From: Chlorokybus atmophyticus
Lineage: Eukaryota; Streptophyta; Chlorokybophyceae; Chlorokybales; Chlorokybaceae
Direction of reading: 5' to 3'
Length of the DNA stretch: 64,000 nucleotides
Assembly (NCBI GenBank): GCA_009103225.1
Contig: RHPI01002823.1
Location: forward strand, 136,989-200,988
This document shows, piece after piece, positions 1 through 9,974 of the stretch; within the stretch, counting starts at the first letter, position 1; each line of letters starts with the position of its first letter. A program made the translations under genes and the position numbers. Under the pieces are notes generated by a model. The model had not been told where the DNA came from and made no database searches. It saw only the letters and a program-made list of their open reading frames with translations.

Positions 1-963
1 TAGGCATTGTACAAAGGTACCATTGAAATGGTACCTTTGTACAATGGCAATGGCAGTTCGTACCATTGACAACTCTGGCAATGTCAGTCCCCCTGCGCAT
101 GAAAACACCATTGATAGCTCCGCCAAGCTATGCCCTTACAGGGGCGTGATGCCGAGGGTATGTGGCGTTTGGAAGATCGTTGGCGGCGCTGCCAGGGGCG
201 TAGTGGGCATTGTGGTCGAGGTCCGGGATGAATTCCATGTTCGCACAGGGCGGGCAGGGTGCCGGAGGGGTGTCCTCGGTGTCAAACCCCACCAAGACTA
301 CCAAGGGCACATCCAATGACAACAGTGACTCGGGCGATATCTTACAAGGCTCCCCCTCCGAGTGGGCAAAGGCACACCACAATACTGCCTCTAAGAAAAT
401 CCGACCCACCAGCAGCTGCGACCACGGCGACATGATTGAAGGGACCAAACAAGACTGGCATAACCAAGGTGGGTTACGATGCACTATCAATGCCACATGC
501 TAGGATTCTTTTATCTTGCACATGCACAGCCTCAAGTATCTTGCACGTGACATACATTGTCGATACCACATGCACACCCTCATGCACAACCTCCAGTGTC
601 ATGCACATGAACAGCATGACCAATCTCGCAAATGCACAGCCTATTTCTANAGGGGCTGACTCGTAGTGCAAAGGAGTCGATCACCCTACAGTACGCCCAA
701 GACGCGCTGCATCACCGCATGCGGCATGCCTCGAGGTGGGTGACGAAAGTTTGCAATAAGTGGGANGGTCGCAAAAGAGAAGCTGCGGAGTACCACGAAC
801 GGGTAATCCATGACCTAGTTTAATGTTCCAAGCGGTAATTAAGCAGTATGCTTGCAGATTGCCATGTTGGTCAAAGTGAACCGAGAGCAGCGCGGCAGGC
901 TGACTGTCTGCCTGGCGGAGTGCAACAAAGCGGAAGACGAGGTAAGCGTGTGTATGCTGATGG
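1..963. repeat. Direct repeat, left copy
   Basis: Positions 1-649 match 7418-8067 and positions 767-963 match about 8086-8279, with scattered substitutions. Between them this copy has about 115 extra bases (651-765) bounded by single Ns at 650 and 766, replaced in the other copy by about 18 unrelated bases. Similarity ends at another single N (964). Open frames of about 100 codons exist on both strands at 128-503 in both copies, but I recognise no domain in them. Confidence 0.85.
5..46. repeat. Perfect palindrome with GTACCATT core (left copy)
   Basis: A 20-base arm at 5-24 is the exact reverse complement of 27-46, with a 2-base spacer. It contains GGTACCATT and its complement. The same palindrome recurs in the right copy. 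Confidence 0.9.
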
Positions 964-1419
964 NCAACCCGGCAATGTGCAAGAGCTATCTGCGGAGCAG
1001 AACTTCGACCTGCTGCAGCAGATGTACCTGTCGATGTCTGACAGTGGCTGTACGTCATACGGCACGTCGAGCTGATTCTGTGAAAGCTCGAAGAAAATGA
1101 CGATGCGGGGGAGTACACGAGTGACGACCGCCATGTCGAGGGCCTGGATGAACGCATGCTGGACGAGACCACCAAGACCAGCAGGTGGTGTATGGCGGCA
1201 GATGGGCAACAGGTGATCAAGCAGGCAGTGGAGCGTTATGCTGCGCCATTCAGATGGGAGTCGCTACGCCTGCAACGCGATAACAGAGTTTGGTGGCAGA
1301 GGCAGCTTGCACACTTGCGTGCACCATGTGTGCTGATTTGTCGCATTGAAGAGCCACCCCCCCAGCGGATGGGGAGACGCCTTGTTGCAAGAAAGCGATG
1401 TGCCATGTCTGCATTATAG
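651..1419 (+). CDS. Exon fragments of an unidentified element-encoded protein
   Basis: Three stretches on the plus strand read like exons. At 651-809 there is a basic, helical segment ending GRKREAAEYHERV before a GTAATC donor. At about 860-940 there is a segment beginning MLVKVNREQRGR that ends at a GTAAGC donor. From about 1090 to 1419 a long open frame contains DERMLDETTKTSRW and RDNRVWWQRQLAHL and stops with TAG. The middle exon is shared with the right repeat copy. Single Ns at 650, 766 and 964 interrupt the locus, so the joins may not be real. I do not recognise a family; it may be a second protein, or the tail of a protein, of the element. Confidence 0.4.
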
Positions 1420-2030
1420 CACATCAGAAGACTGTGGCAAATAAATCAAAGGATCTACAAGCGTGTCCCTTCTGCAAGCAACCTCACCCGTTTTGGTCGC
1501 CACGCCTGATGCAAGACGCCAACATGTCGGCGGTGATTTGGCCCCCGCCTTGATGCCAATTGTGCGTGTATTGTAGTTTTGTGTTGGCTTCCTCTGAACC
1601 CTGTAAGTACACGTATAGTTGCAGCATGGTGCACCAGAGAACTGCTGTTGTCAGAAGCATTGGCTGTACATATGTATGATGACTGCCCGGCGCATGAGTC
1701 AGTGCATGGCTTGCATACCTCGCTGGTTTAGAGCGTGGTTGACAGCAACAAACTCGGACAGCGCTTTGGGTTCCATGGCATGACAGCACAGTATTACTCT
1801 ACGATCGTGGTAGTATGCGAGTATCCTTATACTGTAGTACCATTAACAGATGGAGTACCATTCATGTTGATGTAGTACCATTGCATGGGTTTGCAATAGC
1901 GTCCTTGGTACAGTCGTGCTTCACTTGAAGTTTGACCCATTTAGGGTTCGTAAGCTGGCAACCCTAAATTGATGCCCATACCCTAAAGTCTCGCTCAGTT
2001 TGTGGGCAGCCGTGCCGATTCCTATTTTGC
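1420..2030. other. Gene-free stretch upstream of the methyltransferase gene
   Basis: No convincing exon was seen. Three copies of the octamer GTACCATT (near 1838, 1855 and 1876) sit in about 45 bases; the same octamer builds the palindromes in the flanking repeats. The stretch probably contains the methyltransferase promoter, but no TATA-like element could be assigned with confidence. Confidence 0.4.
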
Positions 2031-3832
2031 ATGATGTCGGCGGCAGCATTTGAATCCCCCTCACCTAGGAGACCATGCTTGGTATGCCCACAATGCAATG
2101 CGTACATATGTGCCAATGGCCGTAGGCAGCAAATGCGAGCACACTTGACCGGATGCCAGCGAGTGCAGACAGTGTGCCACGGTTCTAGTGCTGCTTGCTG
2201 GCATCACACCACACACAATGTCGACGTGTTTCGCTGCCGCCTCGGCCAAGTGATGTGCAAGGAACCCGAGTTTTTCCATTGCGTGCAGTGCGTGTGCGAA
2301 TCGTGCTCGCGCTCATGCTTCGAGTGGCGAGGGGAACCCATGCGCTTCTTCACATGGACAACACCGGGACATGTGGTTAGTGGACAGGTGGTGGATGCTG
2401 TGGAGGTAATCCACAAGAGTGGACCGCGACGTATCACTGCATGTTATGTTGGGCATCACTGCATGTTATGTTGGGCGTATGCTTATTTCATGCATGTTGA
2501 AGCTGTTGTCGCTTTCAGAGCAGTCTTGCAAGGTGTGGGCGTGGGCAGTTCCATCCCCTGGCCGCTGTAGAGGAGGCAGACCATCGACCGTTCGACAGCG
2601 CACTGCATCGGCTGCGGAACGCAGTCAAGTTGGGATGCGAGCAGCTGATCGGTGTGAGTGTCATGGTGCATTGGCCGCTGGATGGGGAATGGTATGCGGG
2701 CGTTGTGGAATCATTCAAGCAAGCGTCAGGTCAGCATCGCTTCGTGGCGTGCGAGATTGAGGACGCATCATATATGCATGGTGCAATGGAAAATGTCTTT
2801 GCAGGGCAGCACCGTATAGTATTCGATGACGGTGATCGACCACAAACCATCAACTTCAAAGGGCACAACGTATTCGCGTACACATCAGTTGACGGGGCAC
2901 GCCATGTTCTGCGCGCCGAAGGGGAGAACGTCAACATCGCAAAGTAAGCCCGGACGGCATTATTGTTAGTCCCTGGCCAGCACCACGGCCAGCCTTGACC
3001 ACATACACGCCATTTGACAACAAGCTGCACGCACACGCAGACCAAGGGCACTCGACCTATTCTGCCGCGGTGGCGGTGCCAGTGTCGGTCTATACCACGC
3101 AGGCTTTGACGTGACCGTGATGGACATAAGTCCCTCCTCTGAGTACCCGCTGCCCTTTATACACCGCGATGTATGCACCCTGAGTGCAGGAGAGCTGAGC
3201 GAGTACGAGCTCATCTGGGCCAGTCCACCATGCCAGGGCTATTCAGGTGCTATCTCGGCACCTCAACGGGCGGCACATGGCACATCCTGGAGACACCAGG
3301 ATATGATACCGCTCGTCCGACGTCTGCTGCTTGCAAGCCAGGTCAAGTTTGTGTTGAGAATGTGCCAGGAGCAGCTTCCTCATTCAGACCCAATCTGTCC
3401 CTTTGTGGCACGATGTTTGGCCTATCAACTTTCCAACACCGTCTGTTTGCGACACAGCCAGTGGTAGCTACCCCACCAGCATGCTGCTCGCACGCGGGCA
3501 AGGCGGTTGGACTGCTATCGCCAAACCTGTCCGCTAGCGCGAAGAAGACAATCGTGACATCAAACGCGCCACAGCAGATGTACCCGGTCTATGGCCTTCC
3601 AAGCACCAGGGGCGGCATTGCTGCGTGGCAAACAGCGCTGGGAGTGCCATGGATGACCTCGTCCATTTCCATAGCGAATGCATTTCCTCCCGCAGTGGCG
3701 GAGTGTATAGGGCGTCTCATGCTTGAAACAATGGATATGCGCTGTGACTACCCTCCTGTGTCATGGAACTATGAGGCTCGAGTGTGGTGCACTGTATTGA
3801 TGCTTAATGCCACACGGCGGACTGATTGTTGA
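2031..3832 (+). CDS. DNA (cytosine-5) methyltransferase with N-terminal Cys/His-rich and Tudor-like regions, transposon-borne
   Basis: The model is exons 2031-2405, 2519-2943 and 3041-3832, with GT-AG introns whose phases join correctly. Exon 1 encodes a Cys/His-rich region (CPQCNAYICA, then RAHLTGC, then CVCESCSRSC) that looks zinc-binding. Exon 2 encodes a Tudor-like segment (DGEWYAGVV, then IVFDDGD). Exon 3 has the C5-methyltransferase motifs in order: motif I ALDLFCRGGGAS, motif IV ASPPCQGYS with the catalytic Cys, motif VI VENVPGA, a QHR element near motif VIII, and motif X NAFPPAVAECIG. Enzymes of this family move methyl from S-adenosylmethionine to cytosine C5. One frame break near 3350, between motifs IV and VI, splits the catalytic domain; it could be a sequencing indel or real decay. 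The short target-recognition part resembles bacterial or phage enzymes more than DNMT1/CMT types (inference). The stop is TGA at 3830. Confidence 0.82.
2433..2476 (+). repeat. Tandem duplication of a 22-bp unit in intron 1 of the methyltransferase gene
   Basis: Two exact consecutive copies of a 22-base unit (2433-2454 and 2455-2476). They lie inside the intron 2406-2518 and do not disturb the coding frame. Confidence 0.9.
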
Positions 3833-3984
3833 ATGTTGCATGGCACATTCGATTGTGGTGACAGCTGTGCAGTGACAGCAACCCGGTATTGTTCACGTCC
3901 ACATGCAAAAGTCTTAGCATACGATTAGCAATGCCTAACTGACTGATATGCTCCAAACTCAGAGTAGTGAGACAAGTACATGTG

Positions 3985-6900
3985 TCACGTGGAAGTGCAG
4001 TGCACGTTCACCCAATACTTGCCCTCTTGTACACGGGCGCTGTCCTTGTCAAACATGGGGAGCAGCTGGACAATGCCTTTTACTTGCTCCAGAGTCACGA
4101 CATCGAGATGTGGACCGCTTCGACGCTTTTCCCATTCCAGAGCGATGCACTTTGTGTCGCTCGTCACATCCAGCTTCGTGTACCAGCGGACAAACACGAC
4201 CTCCTTTCCAGACGCGCTCGCCGCTACCACCCCACACCACCACGCGCAGAAAAAGGAGTGCTTGAGCCCACCACGTCACGTTCACACCGTCCTCATCACC
4301 TTCCAACTCAAGTGTAGAGAACCAAGGCCGCCCATGGAACATCCCAGTTCCGCGCGCCATGCTTACTCCTAATGTCATGTACACCGCTGCGCCTCCGTTC
4401 ACCACGCGAACAGCACGCCACCCGTCGGCCAACTCCAATTGTTCCCTCCTCAACCAGCTGTCCAGGGTGGCAGGCAGCTTGTCGGCGAATGGAGTCTTCA
4501 AGGCGACTTGGCGGCTACGCGCAGATCCGCTCCAGTTCGGGCTGGACTCCCTCCTTGTCAGCACATCCATCCATAGCAACTTGTCCGTCTTCTCCATGAC
4601 ATTACAGCACTGCTGTCGCGCCTGCGCCATGACCGAGCGCATCTCGGGATCCACGACCATGCCATCCTCTCTCACATATTCCGCACAGCTCCATGCCTTC
4701 AGGATACGTGCTTGGTAGTCCCGGTTGTTGCCACCACGCGCCCACCGTTTGATATTTTGGGCGTGCGTCTGCTCCATGCGGTTGGCGCTGAACCAATCTG
4801 GGTGTCCACTGCTGACAATTGCCGGCCCAAAATGAGTGAGCTGATGCATCTTCTCGATCTTCCAACCTGACTTCTGTGCAGAATATGACGACAGTAGCGG
4901 ATGCAACACTGCAGCTTTGAAGGCAGCCAGCTCGTTGTCGGCTGTGGTCAGGGTCTCTCTTGTGTGTTCATGCGCCTTGAGCAACTTCTTGTTCCACTAG
5001 GCAAGCGATGCGGCAGCAATGGTGAAGAAATCGTTGCCCTCACTATCGAGCAGCAAACCGTCTGCGAGGACCGGCAGCAGCTGCAGCACCGCCACTTTCT
5101 CCACCACCTGAAAGGAGTGGTCGGACAGGAAGAAATCTACTGTGCTTGTGGGTGCCTTCAAGTGCGAAACCCGCAGAGTCGCCTTGCATGCATTCAACCT
5201 GTGCACATCTGCTCGTGAGCACGTGTCGTTGGCTTTTGTGTTTAACACAAAAGCAACACCAAAGACGTGCCTGGCCTGCAGAATCTGTCTCGTGGATGGA
5301 CGCATTCGTTCCTTCGCAGCGTCGTACACAGCAGCAAGCAGGTGGTCAACGATGCCTCCCAGCACATGCATTGCGTCAGGGGCAAGACGAGAGTAGCAGT
5401 CTGCTCCCGGCACCCGCAACTGTCGCCAACCCCACAGTGCATTTTGCTGCCAAACCACATTGCCTGGTTTCACAGAAAGCCATTCATCCTCACGAATGCC
5501 GATAATTTGACCATTACCTCCTCGACATGCATGGAGTGCTGCTCTTTGAAAGCCTTAGCTGTCTGGCGTGCATTCCTAACACCGCTATGCAGGTCCGCCT
5601 GCAGCTGACGTGTTGCTGGTGTGTAGAAGGCCTCGGTTCTCAATTCCCGGTCCTCATCCATCTCCAACGGATCTGATTTGGTGACGAGACAAACATCGCA
5701 AGGATGTCGTGTTTGGTTGCCCGACACAGTGCGTGCAAGTGTGGCAGTCTCCTACAACACGACAAACTTAAATGTTCTACTGACAACATCCTCCATGCAC
5801 TGTTTGCTGGCAGGCTGCATCCGGTTACAACCATTCATGCCCACTACCTGCAAATCGCTGATGTAGTTGGCAAGCGCGGGAAACACACGACGCTCGATGC
5901 CATTCGGGTCGATGAGCTGCAGACCTTCCCAACTCGCCCGCTTCTCATCCTCTAACACTACATTCAAAGCGTCATGAAAAATCTCACGTTTCCGAATGGA
6001 GAACGATTCCTTGCCCTGCGCCCAGGTGGGATGCCCGGCCACTGCGTGAACCACCGGCAGAAGCGCTATCATAACAACCCCCATGTTGCTAGCATACATG
6101 TCCCAACTGTAGTTGGCAAGCGATGCCATCAGAGGGTAGCCAGAGCGCTTGCCCGCGCTGTCCAGCGTGGTCTTGTCACTGTACAGAATGGCAGGCGCCA
6201 AGTAGGACGCTTCCCCCACCTCTCTCCTCAAATCCACCTCCACATCCTTCCACCAATCGCCCGTGGAAGGATGGCCAAAGCTGTGCTCGTCAGTAGTGTA
6301 CTGGAGATTGAAGCCATTGGCGGCATGTGGATTGCCATACAACTGCGCGAGCCATACCTGCTCCGACCAAGAGCATTACTTACTATGCTGGCCTTAGAAT
6401 AGATACTGCATCGATACTACAGTAGGTACTGCATTTCACAGACCTTAGCCGGCATATATGTGACGCAGATGTCCTGATCCTCAGGGTCTCCAGGCTTGCG
6501 CAGGTCAGCCGTCGCGTAGTTCTGATACGGCAGCACACTCGCATGTGCATATGTGACATGGCTATGATGGTTGAAGCACATGCACCGCACACCGTGAACA
6601 CATCTCAGACTGAGAGAAAGCAATCGTGGTCCGGAGGTAGCTGGCCACATGCACACCAGTCTCCCACTGGAGCTCTTCCGTCAGGATGAGTGCATTTCGG
6701 ATGCACTTGATGATCCGCCCCATGTCGGAGGCCGACAGGCCTTGGCCGTTGTTGCACTGCACGAATGCCACTGCAAGAGCATGCTCCGAGCCATACCACC
6801 TGGATTCCGATGCGTGCGAAGGGACGCCTCCACTTCCATGTTGGCGTGCCACAGGTTTCTCAGGCACACGCACACATGGAAAGCCCTCGTTCACTTCCTC

Positions 6901-7125
6901 CTCCTCCTGTTGCTGCTGTGCGTGTGTCTCCTGGAGGAATCCTTCAGCATCAAGCATGTGAGCATCCTGGATCGAATTCCCCGGTTCAACATGACCCGCA
7001 TCGTGCTGTAATGGATGCTGGCCGACATACAGCTTCTGCTTGCACACCCTGCTGCTAATAATGTGCATGTAGACCGAGCTGCGTGTGGCGAAGCGCATGT
7101 GGCAATACGGACAAAGGACTCCCAT
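3985..7125 (-). pseudogene. Plavaka-type transposase (KDZ superfamily), decayed
   Basis: ATG at 7125. The N-terminus is a C2H2/C2HC finger (CPYCHMRFATRSSVYMHI). The RNase H-fold core follows: GDWWKDVEVDL, then ILYSDKT (first catalytic Asp), then an RRVFPALANYISD block, a Cys pair (CDVCLV), LAPDAMHVLGGIVDHLL (second Asp) and MHQLTHFGP with RMEQTHAQNIKRW (catalytic Glu). A C-terminal block (ALEWEKRRSGPHLD) follows. These are hallmarks of Plavaka transposases, described mainly from fungi. Damage seen: in-frame TAG at 5752-5754 and 4997-4999, one-base frame breaks near 5475 and 4235, and a frame change near 6600 that may be an intron. Its 3' end lies about 150 bases from the 3' end of the methyltransferase gene. 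The assignment is by motif recall, not by search. Confidence 0.85.
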
Positions 7126-7186
7126 ATCTCACTACTAACATCGACACAGGTGTCGCCAATGTAACCTGCATCATATCCAGCAACAC

Positions 7187-7224
<38 letters not shown>

Positions 7225-7417
7225 GCCACCGCTACCGCTACCCTTGCATGCCAGAGGCGGGAAACTTGGCCGCCAGTCACTGGCTCCGTCGTACCATTAT
7301 AATGGTACGATCGAGCCATTGCACGTCCAGGGTGAGTCTGGATATGTATATATATATATATATATATATCCTGATTGAACCGTTTCAATGGTACGAAGAT
7401 GCCTTTGCCAAAAGGTA
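7126..7417. promoter_or_regulatory. Transposase 5' flank with GCC run, palindrome and TA microsatellite
   Basis: A GCC trinucleotide run (about 7190-7235) lies just upstream of the transposase ATG. It is followed by a perfect 20-base palindrome at 7290-7309 (CGTACCATTA and its complement) and a TA dinucleotide run at about 7344-7369. The palindrome carries the same GTACCATT octamer as the flanking repeats, so it is a candidate transposase-binding or end sequence. No promoter element could be defined directly. Confidence 0.5.
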
Positions 7418-8279
7418 TAGGCATTGTACAAAGGTACCATTGAAATGGTACCTTTGTACAATGGCAATGGCAGTTCGTACCATTGACAACTCTGGCAATG
7501 TCAGTCCCCCTGCGCATGAAAACACCATTGACAGCTCCGCCAAGCTATGCCCTTACAGGGGCGTGATGCCGAGGGTATGTGGCGTTTGGAGGATCGTTGG
7601 CGAAGCTGCCAGGGGCGTAGTGGGCATTGTGGTCGAGGTCAGGAATGAATTCCATGTTCGCACAGGGCGGGCAGGGTGCCGGAGGGGTGTCCTCGGTGTC
7701 AAACCCCACTAAGACTACCAAGGGCACATCCAATGACAACAGTGACTCGGGCGATATCTTACAAGGCTCCCCCTCCGAGTGGGCAAAGGCACACCACAAT
7801 ACTGCCTCTAAGAAAATCCGACCCACCAGCAGCTGCGACCACGGCGACATGATTGAAGGGACCAAACAAGACTGGCATAACCAAGGTGGGTTACGATGCA
7901 CTGTCAATGCCACATGCTAGGGTTCTTTTATCTTGCACATGCACAGCCTCAAGTATCTTGCACTTGACATACATTGTCAATACGACATGCACACCCTCAT
8001 GCACAACCTCCAGTGTCATGCACATGAACAGCATGACCAATCTCGCAAATGCACAGCCTATTTCTACTTGCGGGAGCTCACAAGTCGCAAAAGAGAAGCT
8101 GCGGAGTCAAACGAACGGGTAATCTATGACCTAGTTTAATGTTTCCAGCGGTAATTAAGCAGTATGCTTGCAGATTGCCATGTTGGTCAGAGTGAACCAA
8201 GAGCAGCGCGGCAGGCTGACTGTCTGCCTGGCGGAGTGCAACAAAGCGGAAGACGAGGTAAGCGTGTGTATGCTGATGG
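7418..8279. repeat. Direct repeat, right copy
   Basis: Matches 1-963 at an offset of 7417, apart from the 115-base segment bounded by Ns in the left copy. The palindrome 7422-7441/7444-7463 is identical to that at 5-46. Similarity ends at 8279, just inside the small intron of the gene whose exon 8180-8257 lies in the repeat. Confidence 0.85.
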
Positions 8280-8500
8280 GCTAGTCCTCTGGCAGCACGC
8301 CACTCTTACAGCATTACCAAATGCAGGTGGTCACTCTCAAAGCGACCATCAAGCGCATGCGCGTGCACGGCGAGGCGCTGACATTCAAGCTGAAGGACGA
8401 AGTAGCCGCTGTACTGTCAGCGAGCGAGGCAGCGGATGAAGATGACTCCGGCGTTGAAGCAGAAGACTCGTCGGAGGAGGAACAGGAGGAGGGGGTTTGA
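8180..8500 (+). CDS. Small protein with acidic C-terminus, probable 3' exons of a larger element gene
   Basis: Exon 8180-8257 starts with ATG and ends at a GTAAGC donor. Exon 8327-8500 follows an acceptor ending ATGCAG and stays in frame. It encodes VVTLKATIKRMRVHGEAL, then a run dominated by Glu and Asp, and stops with TGA. Upstream sequence (about 8060-8115, TSRKREAAESNERV) could be a preceding exon, so the ATG at 8180 may not be the true start. The product is predicted to be charged and helical. No family is recognised. The first exon also occurs in the left repeat copy at about 863-940. Confidence 0.45.
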
Positions 8501-9974
8501 GGAGGAGTTCTGAGGCAGGCACCACGGGTTGACAAGCTGCGCATGAGTCCGACAGCTAGACTCAATGTTATAGGATAGTTTCATGCGCAAGTCGGCTGCT
8601 CAGTTGTAAGTGGACATACTCTCACCACTGCCCGTACATTGTATATATTGTGGGCTTTTAGGTGCAAGACCAAACAATCAGTCCAAGGTTTGTACAAGCT
8701 GCATGGCATGTTAGTGTTGGCTTACGGCAAGAATTGCCAACTTTTGTCAAACGGCAAGGGTCACATATTAACAGCAGTGTAACGGCAAAGAAACTGCCGG
8801 CTATTGCTGTCAGCTGTCCGTAACTACCGGTCAACGGCCGTCTGTGCACATCGACCAAAGGGTAACTGGTTGACAACTCTCGGCCGGTTAGTGCCACTGA
8901 CAACCACTTTCGGCCCGCGGCCGTCTGCGTCAGTCCACTTAAGCCAACGGCAAACCCAACAGTCCAAAAGTAATATTTCAGGCAGCGACAGGCAGGCTCA
9001 GGCAGGCTCAGGCACCAGTCAGTCCCTCAGTCCTTAGTCAGTCACCGTGTAAAATTTGCGACGAAGGAGGGTGCTACCGCCCCCTTTAATCCCCTACCCC
9101 AACACCACCACCACAGCTACGTCGCCGCCGCCGCTGGCAGCCAGGGGATAAATTGTGACAGGGGGACATGACTCTATTGAGGTCGCCATTGACGTGCGCA
9201 AATAGAATGTTTGTTAGCGAACATTTGAAGCACAACCATTGGCTTCAACACAATTTTGATAATGTTGGGTAGATATAAACGAAGAAGTATTCACAGACAC
9301 GGTTACGGTAGGCATCTTGAATTCCGGACTATCCGTGCAAAGAAAATTGAATACGGTTTGCTGTCGAGTCTGATACACTGAATCGACTCCAAAGAGGGGG
9401 ACACCACCATGAAGGGGGGATGATGTACAGACACAGCACCCACGAAGATGCTAGGTACAACATTGTCGAGATATGTACGATATTTGAGCACGAAGCACAG
9501 TAATGTATGCAGACACATACACAACTATCTATTCCCAAAGTGTTCAAGTAGTGGCTAGGAACGAGTTTTTCCATTCTTGAAATTTGACCAAATCCACCCG
9601 TGGGGCGATACAATCTCAAGAGTGTCACATTTGTCCATGAACCCATTAAAGCCATACAATAATTGAAAGAAAGGGGCGCACAATTCGTGGCCGTATGGTA
9701 TTGCGTGGCTTTTACGGTAGCAGGTTGTGATGGAACGCGCCCTGCACCTAAACTTGTTTACAACCGCGCAACGGTTGCGGGCGGCAACACAAATGTTCTT
9801 GCATGTGATTTAGGCTTGCAGCTCTCGCATTCCTCCCAATTCCTGCCGCGATGCACCGTCCAGTTGCAGCACACAAGCACCACACCTCAATGTTATACAC
9901 ATGCAACACATACGCATGCACGGTGAAGTGCACATGACATAAGGTTGACGCGGGAGGGGCCCTCATCTATGCAC
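8501..9974. other. Gene-free stretch
   Basis: No exon was supported. The words ACGGCAA and CGGCCG recur at 8720-8960, and a short tandem repeat (AGGCAGGCTC-like) lies at about 8990-9020. A 17-base word at 9145-9161 (GGGATAAATTGTGACAG) recurs exactly at 53358-53374 inside a SINE-like unit. Confidence 0.5.

Larger units (their letters stand above)
1..8500. mobile_element. KDZ/Plavaka-type transposon block with methyltransferase cargo
   Basis: The block holds a Plavaka-like transposase on the minus strand and a cytosine-5 DNA methyltransferase gene on the plus strand, arranged tail to tail, inside two direct repeats of about 0.9 kb (1-963 and 7418-8279). The outer limits are not proven: the left repeat runs off the window, and no target-site duplication or classical terminal inverted repeat was found. 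The transposase is decayed (in-frame stops and frame breaks), so this copy is probably not autonomous. The repeats differ from each other by a few percent, so they are an old duplication or two separate copies rather than a recent tandem assembly artefact. Nested insertion of one element in another is an alternative. Confidence 0.7.

Noticed and set aside
1..8279. An LTR retrotransposon, because of the flanking direct repeats
   Set aside because: No reverse transcriptase, integrase or gag-like sequence lies between the repeats; the enzyme present is a DDE transposase of KDZ type.
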